Source: Gammaproteobacteria bacterium BRH_c0 | GTDB lineage: Bacteria > Pseudomonadota > Gammaproteobacteria > Pseudomonadales > Porticoccaceae | Assembly: GCA_000961645.1 (NCBI GenBank) | Contig: LADM01000121.1 | Location: forward strand, 22,593-86,592 | DNA: 64,000 bases | Reading direction: 5' to 3' | Part shown: positions 16,312-29,363 of the stretch, piece by piece | How the letters are laid out: each line of letters begins with the position of its first letter | Numbering within the stretch: the first letter of the stretch is position 1 | Translations under genes and position numbers: made by a program | Notes under the pieces: generated by a model | Told to the model about the DNA's origin: nothing | The model's database searches: none | What the model saw: the letters and a program-made list of their open reading frames with translations, nothing else

Positions 16312-17028
16312 ATGGGCAGAGCCTATCAAAACCGCAAGGAGTCGATGGCCAAGACTTCAGACATGAAGGCCAGGGTCTACAGTCGCTATGGCCGCGAAAT
16401 TTATGTGTGCGCCAAGGCGGGCGGCAGTGATCCGGCTGGCAATCTGTCCCTGCGCGGCCTGATCGACCGGGCCAAAAAAGAGCAGGTACCCAGTCATGTC
16501 ATCGAAAAGGCCCTGACCAAGGCCAAGGGCGGCGGCGGTGAAGATTTTGCCCCTACCCGTTACGAAGGTTTTGGCCCTGGCGGCAGCAAGGTGATTGTCG
16601 ACTGCCTCACCGACAACCCTACCCGCACTTTCAACGATGTCCGCCTGGCATTCACCAAGGCGAAATCGAAGATCGGCACCCAGGGTAATGTCATCCACAT
16701 GTTCGACCACTGCGGCATTCTGGCTTTCACCAACAGTGATGAGGAAGCCGTACTGGAAGCCCTGATGATGAACGATGTGGACGTCACCGACATTGAAAAC
16801 GAAGGCGGCAAGATCACCGTTTTCTTCCCCCCCACTGAATACTTCAAGGCCAAGCAGGCCCTGACGGATGCTTTCGGCGAGATCGATTTTGAGGTGGACG
16901 AAACCCAGTTCCTGCCCAGGGAAACCACCGTCCTGGGAGAAGAAGATCTGGCCATGTTCAACAAGCTGCTCGATCTGCTCAACGACAATGATGACGTGCA
17001 AAACGTCTATCACGATGTGGAACTCTGA
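16312..17028 (+). CDS. YebC/PmpR family protein, YeeN type
   Basis: A 238-residue YebC-family protein that follows the YeeN branch rather than YebC itself: it opens MGRAYQNRKE and lacks the GHSKW start, and it keeps RYEGFGPGGSKVIVDCLTDN and a C-terminal acidic NDNDDVQNVYHDVEL. YebC-family proteins help ribosomes through proline-rich stalls and were earlier described as transcription regulators. The exact role of the YeeN branch is less settled. GGGAGG precedes the ATG at good distance. Confidence 0.9.
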   Translation: MGRAYQNRKESMAKTSDMKARVYSRYGREIYVCAKAGGSDPAGNLSLRGLIDRAKKEQVPSHVIEKALTKAKGGGGEDFAPTRYEGFGPGGSKVIVDCLTDNPTRTFNDVRLAFTKAKSKIGTQGNVIHMFDHCGILAFTNSDEEAVLEALMMNDVDVTDIENEGGKITVFFPPTEYFKAKQALTDAFGEIDFEVDETQFLPRETTVLGEEDLAMFNKLLDLLNDNDDVQNVYHDVEL

Positions 17029-17067
17029 CAGGCCAATCTGCATTGAACTGATTCAAACGCTGCCAAT

Positions 17068-17112
17068 GCTGAACTGGTACCGAACTGCTCACGTTCAGGC
17101 TGCCAGTTCAGC
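17068..17112. repeat. Inverted repeat between convergent genes
   Basis: Ten-base arms GCTGAACTGG (17068-17077) and CCAGTTCAGC (17103-17112) enclose 25 bases. There is no T-run on either side, so it may be a transcript-end hairpin or a short intergenic element. Confidence 0.5.
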
Positions 17113-17133
17113 AACGACTTAATCCTTGCTGGT

Positions 17134-17601
17134 TTAACCCTTGCTGGTCGCCTCGCGGCTCACGCGGGTGACAAAGGTGTCTCTGGGGCGCGGCTCGCCC
17201 CTCACTGCCTGCGAATCAATCACCCGGTACACATGCAAGGTATCGACAAACTCCTTCAGCTCAACAATCTCGCCACCAGCAAAGAGAAACTGAAACAGGT
17301 AGTGGTTGCGATATTGCGCACCATTCACCAGCACCGCCTCGCTTTCGGCCTCCAGCCACACCCGGTTATCCTCTGCGACCATATCGCCGAAGCGCATGGT
17401 AATAGGGCCGGCCAGTTGCAGCACACCAGTCTGGTTGGTGTAGGCCGCCTTGTCCATCCAGCCGCCATAGGGCATATCGCCGGACACAAAAAAACGGCAA
17501 TCGTCGCGGTGCAGCGCCATGGACTTGTCCAGCTCGCCATTGAGCGCATGCTCAAACCACTCCCAGACGCGGTTTTTATTCTCAGTATTGCTCTGATTCA
17601 C
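17134..17601 (-). CDS. SnoaL-like (NTF2 fold) protein
   Basis: A 155-residue protein with the alpha+beta cone pattern of SnoaL/NTF2-like domains: an N-terminal helix RVWEWFEHALNGELDKSMAL, then FFVSGDMPYGGW, VAEDNRVWLEAESEAVLVNG, YLFQFLFAGGEIVELKEFVD. Members bind small hydrophobic ligands and range from isomerases to non-enzymatic proteins; the ligand is unknown. GTG 17601 fits the AGGAG better than ATG 17607. Convergent with the YeeN-type gene. Confidence 0.75.
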   Translation of the reverse strand: MNQSNTENKNRVWEWFEHALNGELDKSMALHRDDCRFFVSGDMPYGGWMDKAAYTNQTGVLQLAGPITMRFGDMVAEDNRVWLEAESEAVLVNGAQYRNHYLFQFLFAGGEIVELKEFVDTLHVYRVIDSQAVRGEPRPRDTFVTRVSREATSKG

Positions 17602-17734
17602 AATCATCTCCTGCTGAATTTGTGCTGATTTGCTGTGATGGCTAATTTGCTGTTAAACAATAGTGGCGGTTATTCTTCTGGTAGATCGCCGCTTTCCAGC
17701 GGCAAACAATACCCCAGCCAAGGGTCTCGACGCC

Positions 17735-18397
17735 ATGCTCTTTGACATCCCGAAAGTTGCCAGCCGATTATGTCTGCCACTGCTGGCACTGATTCTTATC
17801 TTGCAGGGCTGCGACGAGGCTCCGACTTACAGCCCACTGCCAACAGGCACCACGGTGCTTGCCTTTGGCGACAGCGTTACTTTCGGTACTGGTGCAGGCA
17901 GTAGCGAGGACTACCCTGCCCTGCTGGCAACGGCCACGGGCTGGAATATTATCAATGCCGGTATTCCGGGAGATACCGCGCAAAAAGGCCAATCCCGCAT
18001 CGAATCATTGCTGAAACAGCACAACCCGCAACTGGTGATTATCGGGCTGGGGGGCAACGACTTTCTGCGCCGCCGCCCGGAGCAGGCCGTCAAGGAGGAT
18101 TTGCGCAACATCGTGGTACAGGTCCAGAACAGCGGCGCAATAGCAGCATTAATCGCCGCTCCAGAATTTTCTCTGTTCAGGGCAGGTTTAGGCGTACTGT
18201 CAGACTCCCCCATTTATGGCGAGCTTGCCGAGGAAGAGGATGCAGTACTGATCGCCGCTGTCTTTTCCAAAGTACTGTCCGATGACAGACTTAAAACGGA
18301 TGCCATTCACCCGAATGCAAAGGGCTATAGGGAAATGAGTTACGGGATTTTGCAGGCGATCAGCCAAGCCGGTTTGTATGCCACCGACAACGATTGA
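17735..18397 (+). CDS. SGNH-family esterase/lysophospholipase-like lipoprotein
   Basis: The catalytic blocks of SGNH hydrolases are present: LAFGDSVTFGTG (Ser, block I), NAGIPGDTA (block II), LGGNDFLRR (block III), and DAIHPNAKGY (Asp and His, block V). This resembles TesA-type arylesterases. A signal with lipobox LQGC at about residue 22-25 makes it a lipoprotein of the periplasm or outer membrane. ATG 17735 is chosen over the upstream GTG 17663 because the signal peptide begins there. It probably cuts esters or acyl chains; substrate unknown. Confidence 0.85.
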   Translation: MLFDIPKVASRLCLPLLALILILQGCDEAPTYSPLPTGTTVLAFGDSVTFGTGAGSSEDYPALLATATGWNIINAGIPGDTAQKGQSRIESLLKQHNPQLVIIGLGGNDFLRRRPEQAVKEDLRNIVVQVQNSGAIAALIAAPEFSLFRAGLGVLSDSPIYGELAEEEDAVLIAAVFSKVLSDDRLKTDAIHPNAKGYREMSYGILQAISQAGLYATDND

Positions 18398-18417
18398 TTC
18401 CCCTGCGTGGGAACCAT

Positions 18418-19134
18418 TCACTTCACCTCGTAATAGGAGGTAAACACAGCGTGGATTGGTCGGATGTCAGGTAGCACGTAAACAACACCTGCAGTGTCTT
18501 TAAAGGTTTCACCGACCACTCTTGTGAAGAACTCCTGGGGGACATTGATGCAGCCGTAGGAAATGCGCTTGTCGTGGGTGTGGGGTGAGGCCAGACGCTC
18601 CGCACGGCGCTCCTTGCTATTGCTGGTGACGACAGGGTGCAGTGAGATGGCGCTTTCATAATCCACCCATAGAATTTCCTTGCCCTTGATATTGCGCCCC
18701 AGGGAAGCCACAAAGCGCCCCGCCGGTGTGGTGCGCTCCTCCGGGCGGATACTCCACAGCGGTCGCTCGCCAATGCCCGGCACCGAGTCATCCCCCACCG
18801 CCAGGCCCAGCAGTGCCGGAGAGACTCCGCTGAGCTGGCCATTGGCGTCGAACATCAGCACCTGTGCCCGTTGCTTGTCGACAAGCATAAAGGGCATACC
18901 AAGATTATCCCCTGAATCGACAATCCAGTTTGCAGTGGCGCGCGCCTGACTGGATACCTCCTCACTGTTGAAATTGGCCCGCTTGGTGGGTGGCGAGAGT
19001 CTCGACGCGGCAACAACAGGGGTCGCGCCCTGCTGCACAGCAGCAGACTGCGGCTGTTGGGACGCATCCGCCATCCCAAGCGCTGGGTATGCCGCCAGCA
19101 GCAGCCATAACAGCAGGGAAGTTGCGACCCTCAC
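18418..19134 (-). CDS. L,D-transpeptidase-like secreted protein (YkuD fold)
   Basis: After a signal peptide (LLLWLLLAAYPALGMA) and a low-complexity linker comes a YkuD-like domain. Its active-site motif is HTHDKRISYGCINVPQEFF, with catalytic His and Cys (SxGCIN). Such enzymes cross-link peptidoglycan stems or attach lipoproteins to it, and act in the periplasm. The segment ERTTPAGRFVASLGRN is the usual TPxG motif. It is convergent with the SGNH lipoprotein, 20 bases apart. Confidence 0.85.
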   Translation of the reverse strand: MRVATSLLLWLLLAAYPALGMADASQQPQSAAVQQGATPVVAASRLSPPTKRANFNSEEVSSQARATANWIVDSGDNLGMPFMLVDKQRAQVLMFDANGQLSGVSPALLGLAVGDDSVPGIGERPLWSIRPEERTTPAGRFVASLGRNIKGKEILWVDYESAISLHPVVTSNSKERRAERLASPHTHDKRISYGCINVPQEFFTRVVGETFKDTAGVVYVLPDIRPIHAVFTSYYEVK

Positions 19135-19223
19135 GCTGACAGCACCCAGGTCACATGGGCCAGTACGGCAAGCGAATTATGTTGTGCAAAAAAAGTTTGC
19201 ATGGATTTCACGCCCCCGAATAA

Positions 19224-19253
19224 ATAAAAACACGGCAATACCCTTGCCGTGTT
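19224..19253 (-). terminator. Terminator downstream of the two-partner secretion operon
   Basis: A perfect 10-bp stem (AACACGGCAA / TTGCCGTGTT) has a T-run on the minus strand. A second GC-rich hairpin (GCCAGGGCT / AGCCCTGGC, 19311-19332) sits immediately after the exoprotein stop codon, so the transcript ends in two stem-loops. Confidence 0.8.
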
Positions 19254-19339
19254 CACCACTTGACCTTTTTGCGACTCAAGCCCAGATAAGAGCCCCTGAA
19301 GCCAACAATGGCCAGGGCTGGGGAGCCCTGGCGTTGGGG

Positions 19340-22678
<3,339 letters not shown>

Positions 22679-24403
22679 TCAAAAATACTTGACCAGCTGA
22701 ACCCAGAAGTGACCACTTGAATCCGGCGCCGAGGTTGCCTTTTCATTGCCCAGCCTGTGGGCGTAGGAGACTTTCACTGAAAAATTGTTGTACTCGGTCC
22801 AGTTGACGCCAACACCGGCGCCGCTGAGGGTCCTGTGGTTGTCTCCGTCATCCCAGGGATTTTCATTGAGGGTCACTGAGCCGCTATCGACAAAGCCGAT
22901 CAAATGTACTTCGCCAGGCAATTGCTCGGAGACAGCGGGCAGCCACACCCTGGCTTCCAGGGTGGCCAGATAGCCCTTGTCCGCAAAGGCTTCGCCCTGG
23001 GGATAGGCGCGCACGCCGTACATGCCGCCAAGGTACATTTTCTCGGAGCTATCGAGATTTTCTCCGGCCCACTGGCCGCTGATCGAGCCGTACAGCGACA
23101 CAATGTCGTTGAGTTGCTGCACCCGCATAAGATTGACACTCAGCTTGTCGAAGTGGCCATTGCTGCGCGCCGTCAGCGCATCCACAGCGCGCAATTCCGG
23201 GGTTTCTATATCGATTTCACCGCTGTACCAGGTTAACGATGCAACTGTCAGCCCGCCGGCACCGAGATCGTCGCGGTGGTTGCCGTGCAGGCTCGCCATC
23301 ACTACTTTGGCGTTTCTGTCGCTCTCGGCCGGGATGGACTCATAGCGATCTTCGAAGGTTTTGTAGTCGTAGCCCAGCTGGGCGTAGAGATTGGTCTGGC
23401 GCGAGCGGATCAGCGGGTAGCTGCCAAATACACTGGCAATATCCGCAGTGCCCTCGGCGCCAAGGGCTTCGAATTCCTTGCGCAGATCGTATTCGAGGCG
23501 GCTGTAGGCAACCCCGGCGGTGGCCTTGCCGAGCTGCAGCTGGTAGGCGGCGCGGGCGTAATCCAGGCCGTCAAAGCTGCTCAGCACCCGCAGGGTGGCC
23601 ACATCCCCGAGACCTGCCAGGTTGTTGACATGAACGGTGCCACCCAGGCGATATTCACCGGTGTAGTAGCTGCCCCCATTGTCGGCGTCGATACTGCCGG
23701 TGATGCGTCGGCCCGGGGTGACATCCACAATCAGGTCCGCCGCCCCCACTGAAGCACCAGGCACCAGGGTCGATTTAACATTGACACCGGGCAGGTCAGA
23801 TAGCAGTAAAAGCCGGTTTTCCAGGGGTTTTTGCTCGATCACTTCGCCGCTGTCGAGGCCGTCGAGCAGGCCTTGGGCCAGCCCATTGGACAGGTTGGTC
23901 TGGTTGCGCAGGGTGATATCGCCGTAGCGCCCTTCAACCACCGCAATGGTCACCGCGCCATCTTCAATGGTCTGCGCGGGCAGGTAGGCCTGGGCGACAA
24001 AGTATCCTCTGGCATGGTAAAAATCGGCAATGCGCGCCGCCATCCCCTGCAACTCACCCAGGTTGAGCTGTGCGCCGGGAGTAAAGCCGGTCACGGTCAG
24101 CAGTTCAGCTTCGGAGTACAGACTCTGGCCTGTCAGTTTCAGGGAATTGACCTCAATCCGCGCCGCGCCAGATGCGGCAGGTGCGGGCACCTGCCCCTGC
24201 TGCACCTCAATGACAGGGGCGATTTTCTCGAGGGTTGGCGAGGGTGGAATCTGTTGTATCTGGCCGCCGGCGCTGGGCGGTTGTGCCGCAAACACCCCCG
24301 CGCTCAATGTCAGTAGCGCTACGGGAACGAGAGTTTTCTGCACAATATCCGCCTTGGCATCGCTGCCTGATCGATGAGTCTGCCTGAATTGGCAGTTGCT
24401 CAT
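22679..24403 (-). CDS. TpsB outer-membrane transporter (ShlB/FhaC/HecB family)
   Basis: A 574-residue Omp85-superfamily transporter: signal peptide (LVPVALLTLSAGVFA), a Pro-rich linker, POTRA_2-type domains (about 60-200: EVNSLKLTGQSLYSEAELL, DFYHARGYFVAQAYLPAQ, then VEGRYGDITLRN), and a beta-barrel ending in Phe (LVKYF). The L6-loop motif appears as YGVRAYPQGEAF (VRG(F/Y) in the family). ATG 24403 is preferred; the frame is open to 24466. It lies 66 bases upstream of the exoprotein gene, the usual operon order for its dedicated transporter. Confidence 0.93.
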   Translation of the reverse strand: MSNCQFRQTHRSGSDAKADIVQKTLVPVALLTLSAGVFAAQPPSAGGQIQQIPPSPTLEKIAPVIEVQQGQVPAPAASGAARIEVNSLKLTGQSLYSEAELLTVTGFTPGAQLNLGELQGMAARIADFYHARGYFVAQAYLPAQTIEDGAVTIAVVEGRYGDITLRNQTNLSNGLAQGLLDGLDSGEVIEQKPLENRLLLLSDLPGVNVKSTLVPGASVGAADLIVDVTPGRRITGSIDADNGGSYYTGEYRLGGTVHVNNLAGLGDVATLRVLSSFDGLDYARAAYQLQLGKATAGVAYSRLEYDLRKEFEALGAEGTADIASVFGSYPLIRSRQTNLYAQLGYDYKTFEDRYESIPAESDRNAKVVMASLHGNHRDDLGAGGLTVASLTWYSGEIDIETPELRAVDALTARSNGHFDKLSVNLMRVQQLNDIVSLYGSISGQWAGENLDSSEKMYLGGMYGVRAYPQGEAFADKGYLATLEARVWLPAVSEQLPGEVHLIGFVDSGSVTLNENPWDDGDNHRTLSGAGVGVNWTEYNNFSVKVSYAHRLGNEKATSAPDSSGHFWVQLVKYF

Positions 24404-24722
24404 TTTCCTTTTGGTTACATCAGAATTTTCTATCCGGCAGGCGCTCACCACCATTGATGCTGCCAATGATCCGCCACTGCTGGTAGAGAATTGTTCGTAG
24501 TATTAGATGCAGGACTCGCCTGGCGGTTAGGATCAAGAGTAGACCCCACCTGATAACTCAGAGATTAGCCACCAGCGGCGCCAATGACCGTTCGCTAGCC
24601 CACACAGAGCATGTTATTTATTGATAGCCGGTAATGGTGCAACACAAACGTTGAAAGGGGCGCTGAACAACTTTGGCTTGACAGGTATTTGCACGGTGCA
24701 GGCTCCAATGCGGGCAAGCGGA

Positions 24723-25178
24723 TCATCCCGCCAAACAGCAGTTTTTATGCTTGCGGCCGCTACCGCAGAGGCAAGGATCGTTGCGCCCCGGCTTGAGCTG
24801 GCCTTCGCTGGTATTGCCCGAGAGGTAGTACCAGTGTCCTTCCTCTCGTAAAAAATCCGACTGTTCCTCCAGATAGCCCCACTCCTTGCCAGCACGATAA
24901 ATGGCACGGAAATGCACCTGTCCGCTGGCGCCATTGTCACTGGAGGAGAGCACCTGAAGCGTCGTCCACTGGGGTGAATTGTTGAGATCGAGGCTGACTG
25001 GACGTGTGGAGGAGTGCCAGGTTTTCAGTAGGTAATCTGCCAACCCTTGATAAAAGGCAGTGTAGCGCGAGCGCATCAGCGCTTCGGGACTTGCTGCAGC
25101 CAAACCCTGGTGGAGCGGCTGACAGCAACCGGTATAGGAAATACCGCTACCGCATGGACAGTCAGCAGCGCTTGTCAC
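24723..25178 (-). CDS. ychJ: YchJ-family protein with two SEC-C metal-binding motifs
   Basis: A 151-residue protein with SEC-C motifs at both ends: CPCGSGISYTGCCQPLH and GRNDPCLCGSGRKHKNCC, each with the CxCGSG...CC zinc pattern, and a central YchJ domain (SPEALMRSRYTAFYQGLADY). The function of YchJ is unproven. The start overlaps the stop of the esterase gene upstream (ATGA, 25175-25178). Confidence 0.92.
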   Translation of the reverse strand: MTSAADCPCGSGISYTGCCQPLHQGLAAASPEALMRSRYTAFYQGLADYLLKTWHSSTRPVSLDLNNSPQWTTLQVLSSSDNGASGQVHFRAIYRAGKEWGYLEEQSDFLREEGHWYYLSGNTSEGQLKPGRNDPCLCGSGRKHKNCCLAG

Positions 25179-26128
25179 TGGCGTCCAAAGCCTTTGCGCA
25201 GTGCGTGACAGCGGCTGCTGAAAGCCTGGCGAGTAACGGAGGCTGTAGCAACCATATCAAAGGCGTGGGGAGCAGCGGCAAACAGGTGGAAGTCGACAGA
25301 AACGCCTGCGCGCAGCAGACGAGCTGCATAATCAAGCACTTCATCCCGCAGTGGATCCAGCTCGGCGGTTTCAATATAGGCAGAGGGCAAACCCTGTATC
25401 GCTTCAATTCGAGCGGGTGCAGCCCAGGCTGAAATGGGCTTGCCAGTGCCAGCAGTGTTTTCACCAAGGTAGTGACGCCACATCCAGCTCACTACATCAT
25501 GGTTTACGCCGTAATCCCTGTCAGTGCTGTTGATCGACCCACTGAGCATGCGGTCATCGAGGGCGGGATGCACCAGCATCTGGTACAGCGGCGCAGGGAA
25601 CGGCAGAGCGGGCTGTTTATCGCGCATCATAATGGCCAGTCCCGCCGCCAGGGTGGCACCACTGCTGCTGCCCCCCAGCGCAATGCGACCCGAGTCCAGC
25701 CCCCACTGTTGACCATTATCGATCAGCCACTGCCATGCGCTGTAACCATCCTCCAGAGCCGCAGGAAAGGGGTGCTCCGGCGCCAGCCGGTAGTCCACAG
25801 AAAGCACAGCGCAGTGCGCGCCGCTGGCGTACTCCAGACAGGCGCGGTGATCCGTATCCAGCCCACCCATCACAAAGGAGCCGCCGTGGAAGTAGAGCAG
25901 TACCGGCAATGCTGTCGCTACAGCAGGACGGTAGAGGCGCACCGGCAGCGCGGTTCCTGCCGGGCCGGGAAGGGTGAAGTCATCCAGGCGGATATTGCCG
26001 CTGAGGGCGGAATCAATGGCCGGGGCGCTGGCTGCCAGCGCCCTTTCCCACTCCCGCACGGCGGGTATATCGGCAAAATCCGGCAGGGTGAAGTGCTCGA
26101 ATACCTGTAATTCCGGGTCAAGTGCCAC
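25175..26128 (-). CDS. Alpha/beta hydrolase-3 (hormone-sensitive-lipase-type esterase)
   Basis: The oxyanion motif LYFHGGSFVMGGLD and the nucleophile elbow ALGGSSSGATLA mark the HSL family (usually GDSAGG; here GSSSGA). The acid and His appear as ETAELDPLRDE and AAPHAFDM. The 317-residue cytosolic enzyme hydrolyses short-chain esters; substrate unknown. The start is GTG 26128 without a strong ribosome site. It lies 18 bases after the GMC oxidoreductase gene and is coupled to ychJ, so the three form an operon. Confidence 0.88.
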   Translation of the reverse strand: MALDPELQVFEHFTLPDFADIPAVREWERALAASAPAIDSALSGNIRLDDFTLPGPAGTALPVRLYRPAVATALPVLLYFHGGSFVMGGLDTDHRACLEYASGAHCAVLSVDYRLAPEHPFPAALEDGYSAWQWLIDNGQQWGLDSGRIALGGSSSGATLAAGLAIMMRDKQPALPFPAPLYQMLVHPALDDRMLSGSINSTDRDYGVNHDVVSWMWRHYLGENTAGTGKPISAWAAPARIEAIQGLPSAYIETAELDPLRDEVLDYAARLLRAGVSVDFHLFAAAPHAFDMVATASVTRQAFSSRCHALRKGFGRQ

Positions 26129-26146
26129 TATTCGTGCCCCAGGTCG

Positions 26147-27760
26147 TTAGCGCTGCTCTGCCAGCATCATCTTGCCCACATTGCGCCCCGCAGCCATGGC
26201 CGGGGCGTTGGTGTTACCGGCAATCAGTTCCGGGAAAATGGAGGTATCCACCACCCGCAGGCCATCGACACCCCGCACCCGAGCCTGGGTATCCACCACA
26301 GAATCAGGGTCGGAACCCATGCGGCAGGTGCCGGACACATGGTAGGCAGTGCTGCCATGGGCGTGGTAGGCGGCCAGAATCTGCTCGTCGGTCTCCATGG
26401 GCATATCGGCGTCCAGCTCCTTGACGATCCAGTCGGCAAGAAGGGGTTGTTTCAGCACCCGCTGGATGGCGCGCACCAGGCCGATGGAGGCCGCCTGATC
26501 TTCCGGATCCTGTAGATAGTTGGCTTTGATATAGGGCTGGACGGCAGGATCGGCGGAGGTGATATACAACTCCCCCTGGGAGCGGGGATGCATATGGTAA
26601 CCCCCCACAGTGAGGCCCTGCTCGGTATCGAGCACCGGCCCCTTGGGACCGTTTTGCAAGGAGTACAGGCCAGCGCCGAGCTGGCAGTCAGGGTGCGCCA
26701 AACCATCGCGGGTCTTGATATAGCCGATGATTTCCTGGGCGGCATTGCCCATGGGACCCTTGCTGCTCAGCAGGTAGCGCAGCACATTCCACAGCAGCTT
26801 GGGGCCTTGGAATTCACCGTTGAGGCTACCCTTTTTGACCCGATAGCGCAGCGACAGGTAATAGTGCTCGCGCAGGTTCTGCCCCACCTGGGGCTGATCA
26901 TGCACCACCGGAATACCCAGATTTTGCAGACGCTCCGCAGGACCAACTCCTGACAGTTGCAACAGCTTGGGTGACTGTACAGCGCCAGCAGAGAGGATCA
27001 CTTCACGATTGCAGCGGATAATCCGTTTGCCGCTGCCAGCGCGGATTTCGACGCCCACGGCTTTTTTGCCCTCGAACACAACCCGCAACACATCAGTGCT
27101 GTGCATCACGATGAGATTGGGACGCGACATGGCGGGATGCAGAAAAGCTTTGGCGGCGCTTTGGCGTTTGCCGCCGTGAATATTGCGGGGCTGGTAACCA
27201 ATTCCGCCGTCCACAGCGCTGTTGGTGTCGTCGACCCGGGCAAAACCGCACTGCTGCGCCGCATTGAGAAAAGTTTCGCACAATTCGCGGGCATCATCCC
27301 CGGCATCGTCGATGGGATGGCCGGTAATTTTCAGCGGGCCACCTACGCCCCGCACAGGACTTGCGCCGAACTCGTGGTCCTCATGGGCCATAAAATGGGG
27401 CAGCATATCGGCCCAGCTCCAGCCGTCGCAGCCCAGCTCTGCCCAGTGGTCGTAGTTGTAGGCAAAGCCACGGGAATAGACCATGCCATTGATGCTGCTG
27501 GAACCGCCGACAGCGCGGCCCTTGAGCCAGGTTTCCACACCGAGGTTGCCGCCCTTGTCTATCTGATAGGTCCACACATGGGGATTGCCGGGCGCCAGCA
27601 ATTTGCCGATGCCGCGCGGCATGGCGATCAGGAAGCTGCTGTCCATGGGGCCGCTTTCAATCACCAGTACATTGTTGGCAGGGTTGGAGGACAGCTCGGC
27701 TGCCAGTACACAACCGGAGGAGCCGGCCCCCACGATAATAAAATCAGCGCTGTCGGTCAC
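26147..27760 (-). CDS. GMC-family FAD oxidoreductase (choline/alcohol dehydrogenase-like)
   Basis: A 537-residue flavoprotein: FAD-binding motif DFIIVGAGSSGCVLAAELSS at the N-terminus, GMC signatures GRAVGGSSSINGMVYSRG and GAVQSPKLLQLSGVGP, and the C-terminal catalytic region with AYHVSGTCRMG and NTNAPAMAAGRN. It oxidises an alcohol to an aldehyde; sequence does not fix the substrate, and no betaine genes are nearby. The start is GTG 27760 with AAGGA upstream. It heads an operon with an esterase, a pairing that fits catabolism of an ester-derived alcohol (inference). Confidence 0.9.
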   Translation of the reverse strand: MTDSADFIIVGAGSSGCVLAAELSSNPANNVLVIESGPMDSSFLIAMPRGIGKLLAPGNPHVWTYQIDKGGNLGVETWLKGRAVGGSSSINGMVYSRGFAYNYDHWAELGCDGWSWADMLPHFMAHEDHEFGASPVRGVGGPLKITGHPIDDAGDDARELCETFLNAAQQCGFARVDDTNSAVDGGIGYQPRNIHGGKRQSAAKAFLHPAMSRPNLIVMHSTDVLRVVFEGKKAVGVEIRAGSGKRIIRCNREVILSAGAVQSPKLLQLSGVGPAERLQNLGIPVVHDQPQVGQNLREHYYLSLRYRVKKGSLNGEFQGPKLLWNVLRYLLSSKGPMGNAAQEIIGYIKTRDGLAHPDCQLGAGLYSLQNGPKGPVLDTEQGLTVGGYHMHPRSQGELYITSADPAVQPYIKANYLQDPEDQAASIGLVRAIQRVLKQPLLADWIVKELDADMPMETDEQILAAYHAHGSTAYHVSGTCRMGSDPDSVVDTQARVRGVDGLRVVDTSIFPELIAGNTNAPAMAAGRNVGKMMLAEQR

Positions 27761-27795
27761 ATTGAATCCTTTTGTTGATTATGTAGTTGGCAGGA

Positions 27796-29244
27796 TCAGG
27801 CTTTTTTCCAAGTGGTATCTCTTTTCCAGATAGTCCCGTCGCGACTATCCTCCAGCACGATACCCTTTTCTTTCAGCTCATCGCGGATGCCATCGGCGCG
27901 GGCAAAATCGCGGTTGGCTTTGGCGGCGATGCGTTCGGCAATCAGCGCTTCAATGGCTTCGGCACTGATACCCTGCCCCGCTTCCGCCTGTGCCAAATCC
28001 CCTTGCACCAATTCACCTTGCAGATAGCGATCGGGATCGGACTGGAAAACACCAAAAATAGCGCCAAACCCTTTCAGCTCCGCTGCCAGACGCTCTCCGG
28101 TCGTGTTTTCCCCGGCGCGATTTGCGGCATTGATATCGCGCACCAGATCGTACAGAACCGCAATCGCTTCGCGGGTATTAAAGTCGTCATCCATGGCGTC
28201 GACAAAACGTGCATGGAAAGTGCTGGTTTTAAGCTCATCCGCTGGCAGTGCTGCTACTGAAGCGTAATCCCGCAGAGCGGCATAAAACTTTTCAAGGCCA
28301 CTCCTGGCTTCGATCAGGTTGTCTTCGGAATAATTGATATAGCTGCGGTAGTGACTGGAAATCAGGAAAAACCGCACCACCTCGGGGTGATACTTTTCCA
28401 GCACCTCACGGATGGTGAAAAAATTGCCGAGGGATTTCGACATTTTCTCGTTGTCCACCCGCACGGCTCCGGCGTGCATCCAGTAGTTCACATAGTGCTT
28501 GCAGGTCGCTGCCTCGCTCTGGGCGATTTCGTTTTCGTGGTGCGGGAACACCAGGTCTGGGCCGCCACCGTGGATATCAAAACTGTCACCCAGGTGACAG
28601 GTGGACATGGCGGAACACTCGATATGCCAGCCGGGGCGACCCCAGCCCCAGGGCGATTCCCAGCCCGGCTCGTCGCGGCCTGCGGCCTTCCAGAGGGCAA
28701 AATCGCGGGGATCTTCCTTCAGGTCTTCCACCTCCACCCGCGCGCCGGACAGCAGTTCGTCCGGTTTTTTGCCACTGAGCTTGCCGTAATCGGGAAAGCG
28801 CTTGACCCGGTAGTACACATCGCCATTGCTGGCGTGGTAGGCATAGTGGTTGTCCACCAGGATCTGCACCATGGCGATAATGTCGTCGATATGCTCGGTG
28901 GCGCGTGGCTCAAAATCCGGCGGGGCTATGCCCAGGGCGCGTTCGTCCTCGTGCTGGGCGTCGATCATGCGGGCGGTCAGGCTGGCGAAGTGCTCACCGT
29001 TTTCATTGGCGCGGTTGATGATCTTGTCGTCGATGTCGGTGATATTGCGGGCGTAGGTGACATCCCAGCCGCTGTAGCGCAGGTAGCGCACGATCACATC
29101 GAAGGCCACCATGACCCGGGCGTGGCCGATATGGGCGTAGTCGTAGACCGTGTTGCCGCATACATACATGCGGATCTTGCCCGGCTCCAGCGGTTTGAAA
29201 ACCTGCTTCTGGCGTTCAAGGGTGTTATAGATCTGCAGGGACAT
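27796..29244 (-). CDS. cysS: Cysteinyl-tRNA synthetase
   Basis: A class I synthetase of 482 residues. HIGH box AHIGHARVM follows the zinc ligand in YVCGNTVYD; the other ligands are in HIECSAM and [19 protein letters not shown] is the KMSKS loop. It charges tRNA-Cys in the cytoplasm. AGGAG precedes ATG 29244. The glnS gene lies just upstream on the same strand, so the two synthetases may be transcribed together. Confidence 0.97.
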   Translation of the reverse strand: MSLQIYNTLERQKQVFKPLEPGKIRMYVCGNTVYDYAHIGHARVMVAFDVIVRYLRYSGWDVTYARNITDIDDKIINRANENGEHFASLTARMIDAQHEDERALGIAPPDFEPRATEHIDDIIAMVQILVDNHYAYHASNGDVYYRVKRFPDYGKLSGKKPDELLSGARVEVEDLKEDPRDFALWKAAGRDEPGWESPWGWGRPGWHIECSAMSTCHLGDSFDIHGGGPDLVFPHHENEIAQSEAATCKHYVNYWMHAGAVRVDNEKMSKSLGNFFTIREVLEKYHPEVVRFFLISSHYRSYINYSEDNLIEARSGLEKFYAALRDYASVAALPADELKTSTFHARFVDAMDDDFNTREAIAVLYDLVRDINAANRAGENTTGERLAAELKGFGAIFGVFQSDPDRYLQGELVQGDLAQAEAGQGISAEAIEALIAERIAAKANRDFARADGIRDELKEKGIVLEDSRDGTIWKRDTTWKKA

Positions 29245-29363
29245 TGGATTCTCCTGGACTCACCATCGACCCATGCTGGCAGTCGATTCATTTGAGAGCC
29301 TTTGAAAGCTATTCCCGGCCACTGGCCGGGGTTGGCTATGTATAAATTATAGGCTTGTCGGGT

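Noticed and set aside
28351..29295. A 314-codon plus-strand open frame
   Set aside because: It is antisense to cysS, which has intact HIGH and KMSKS motifs.
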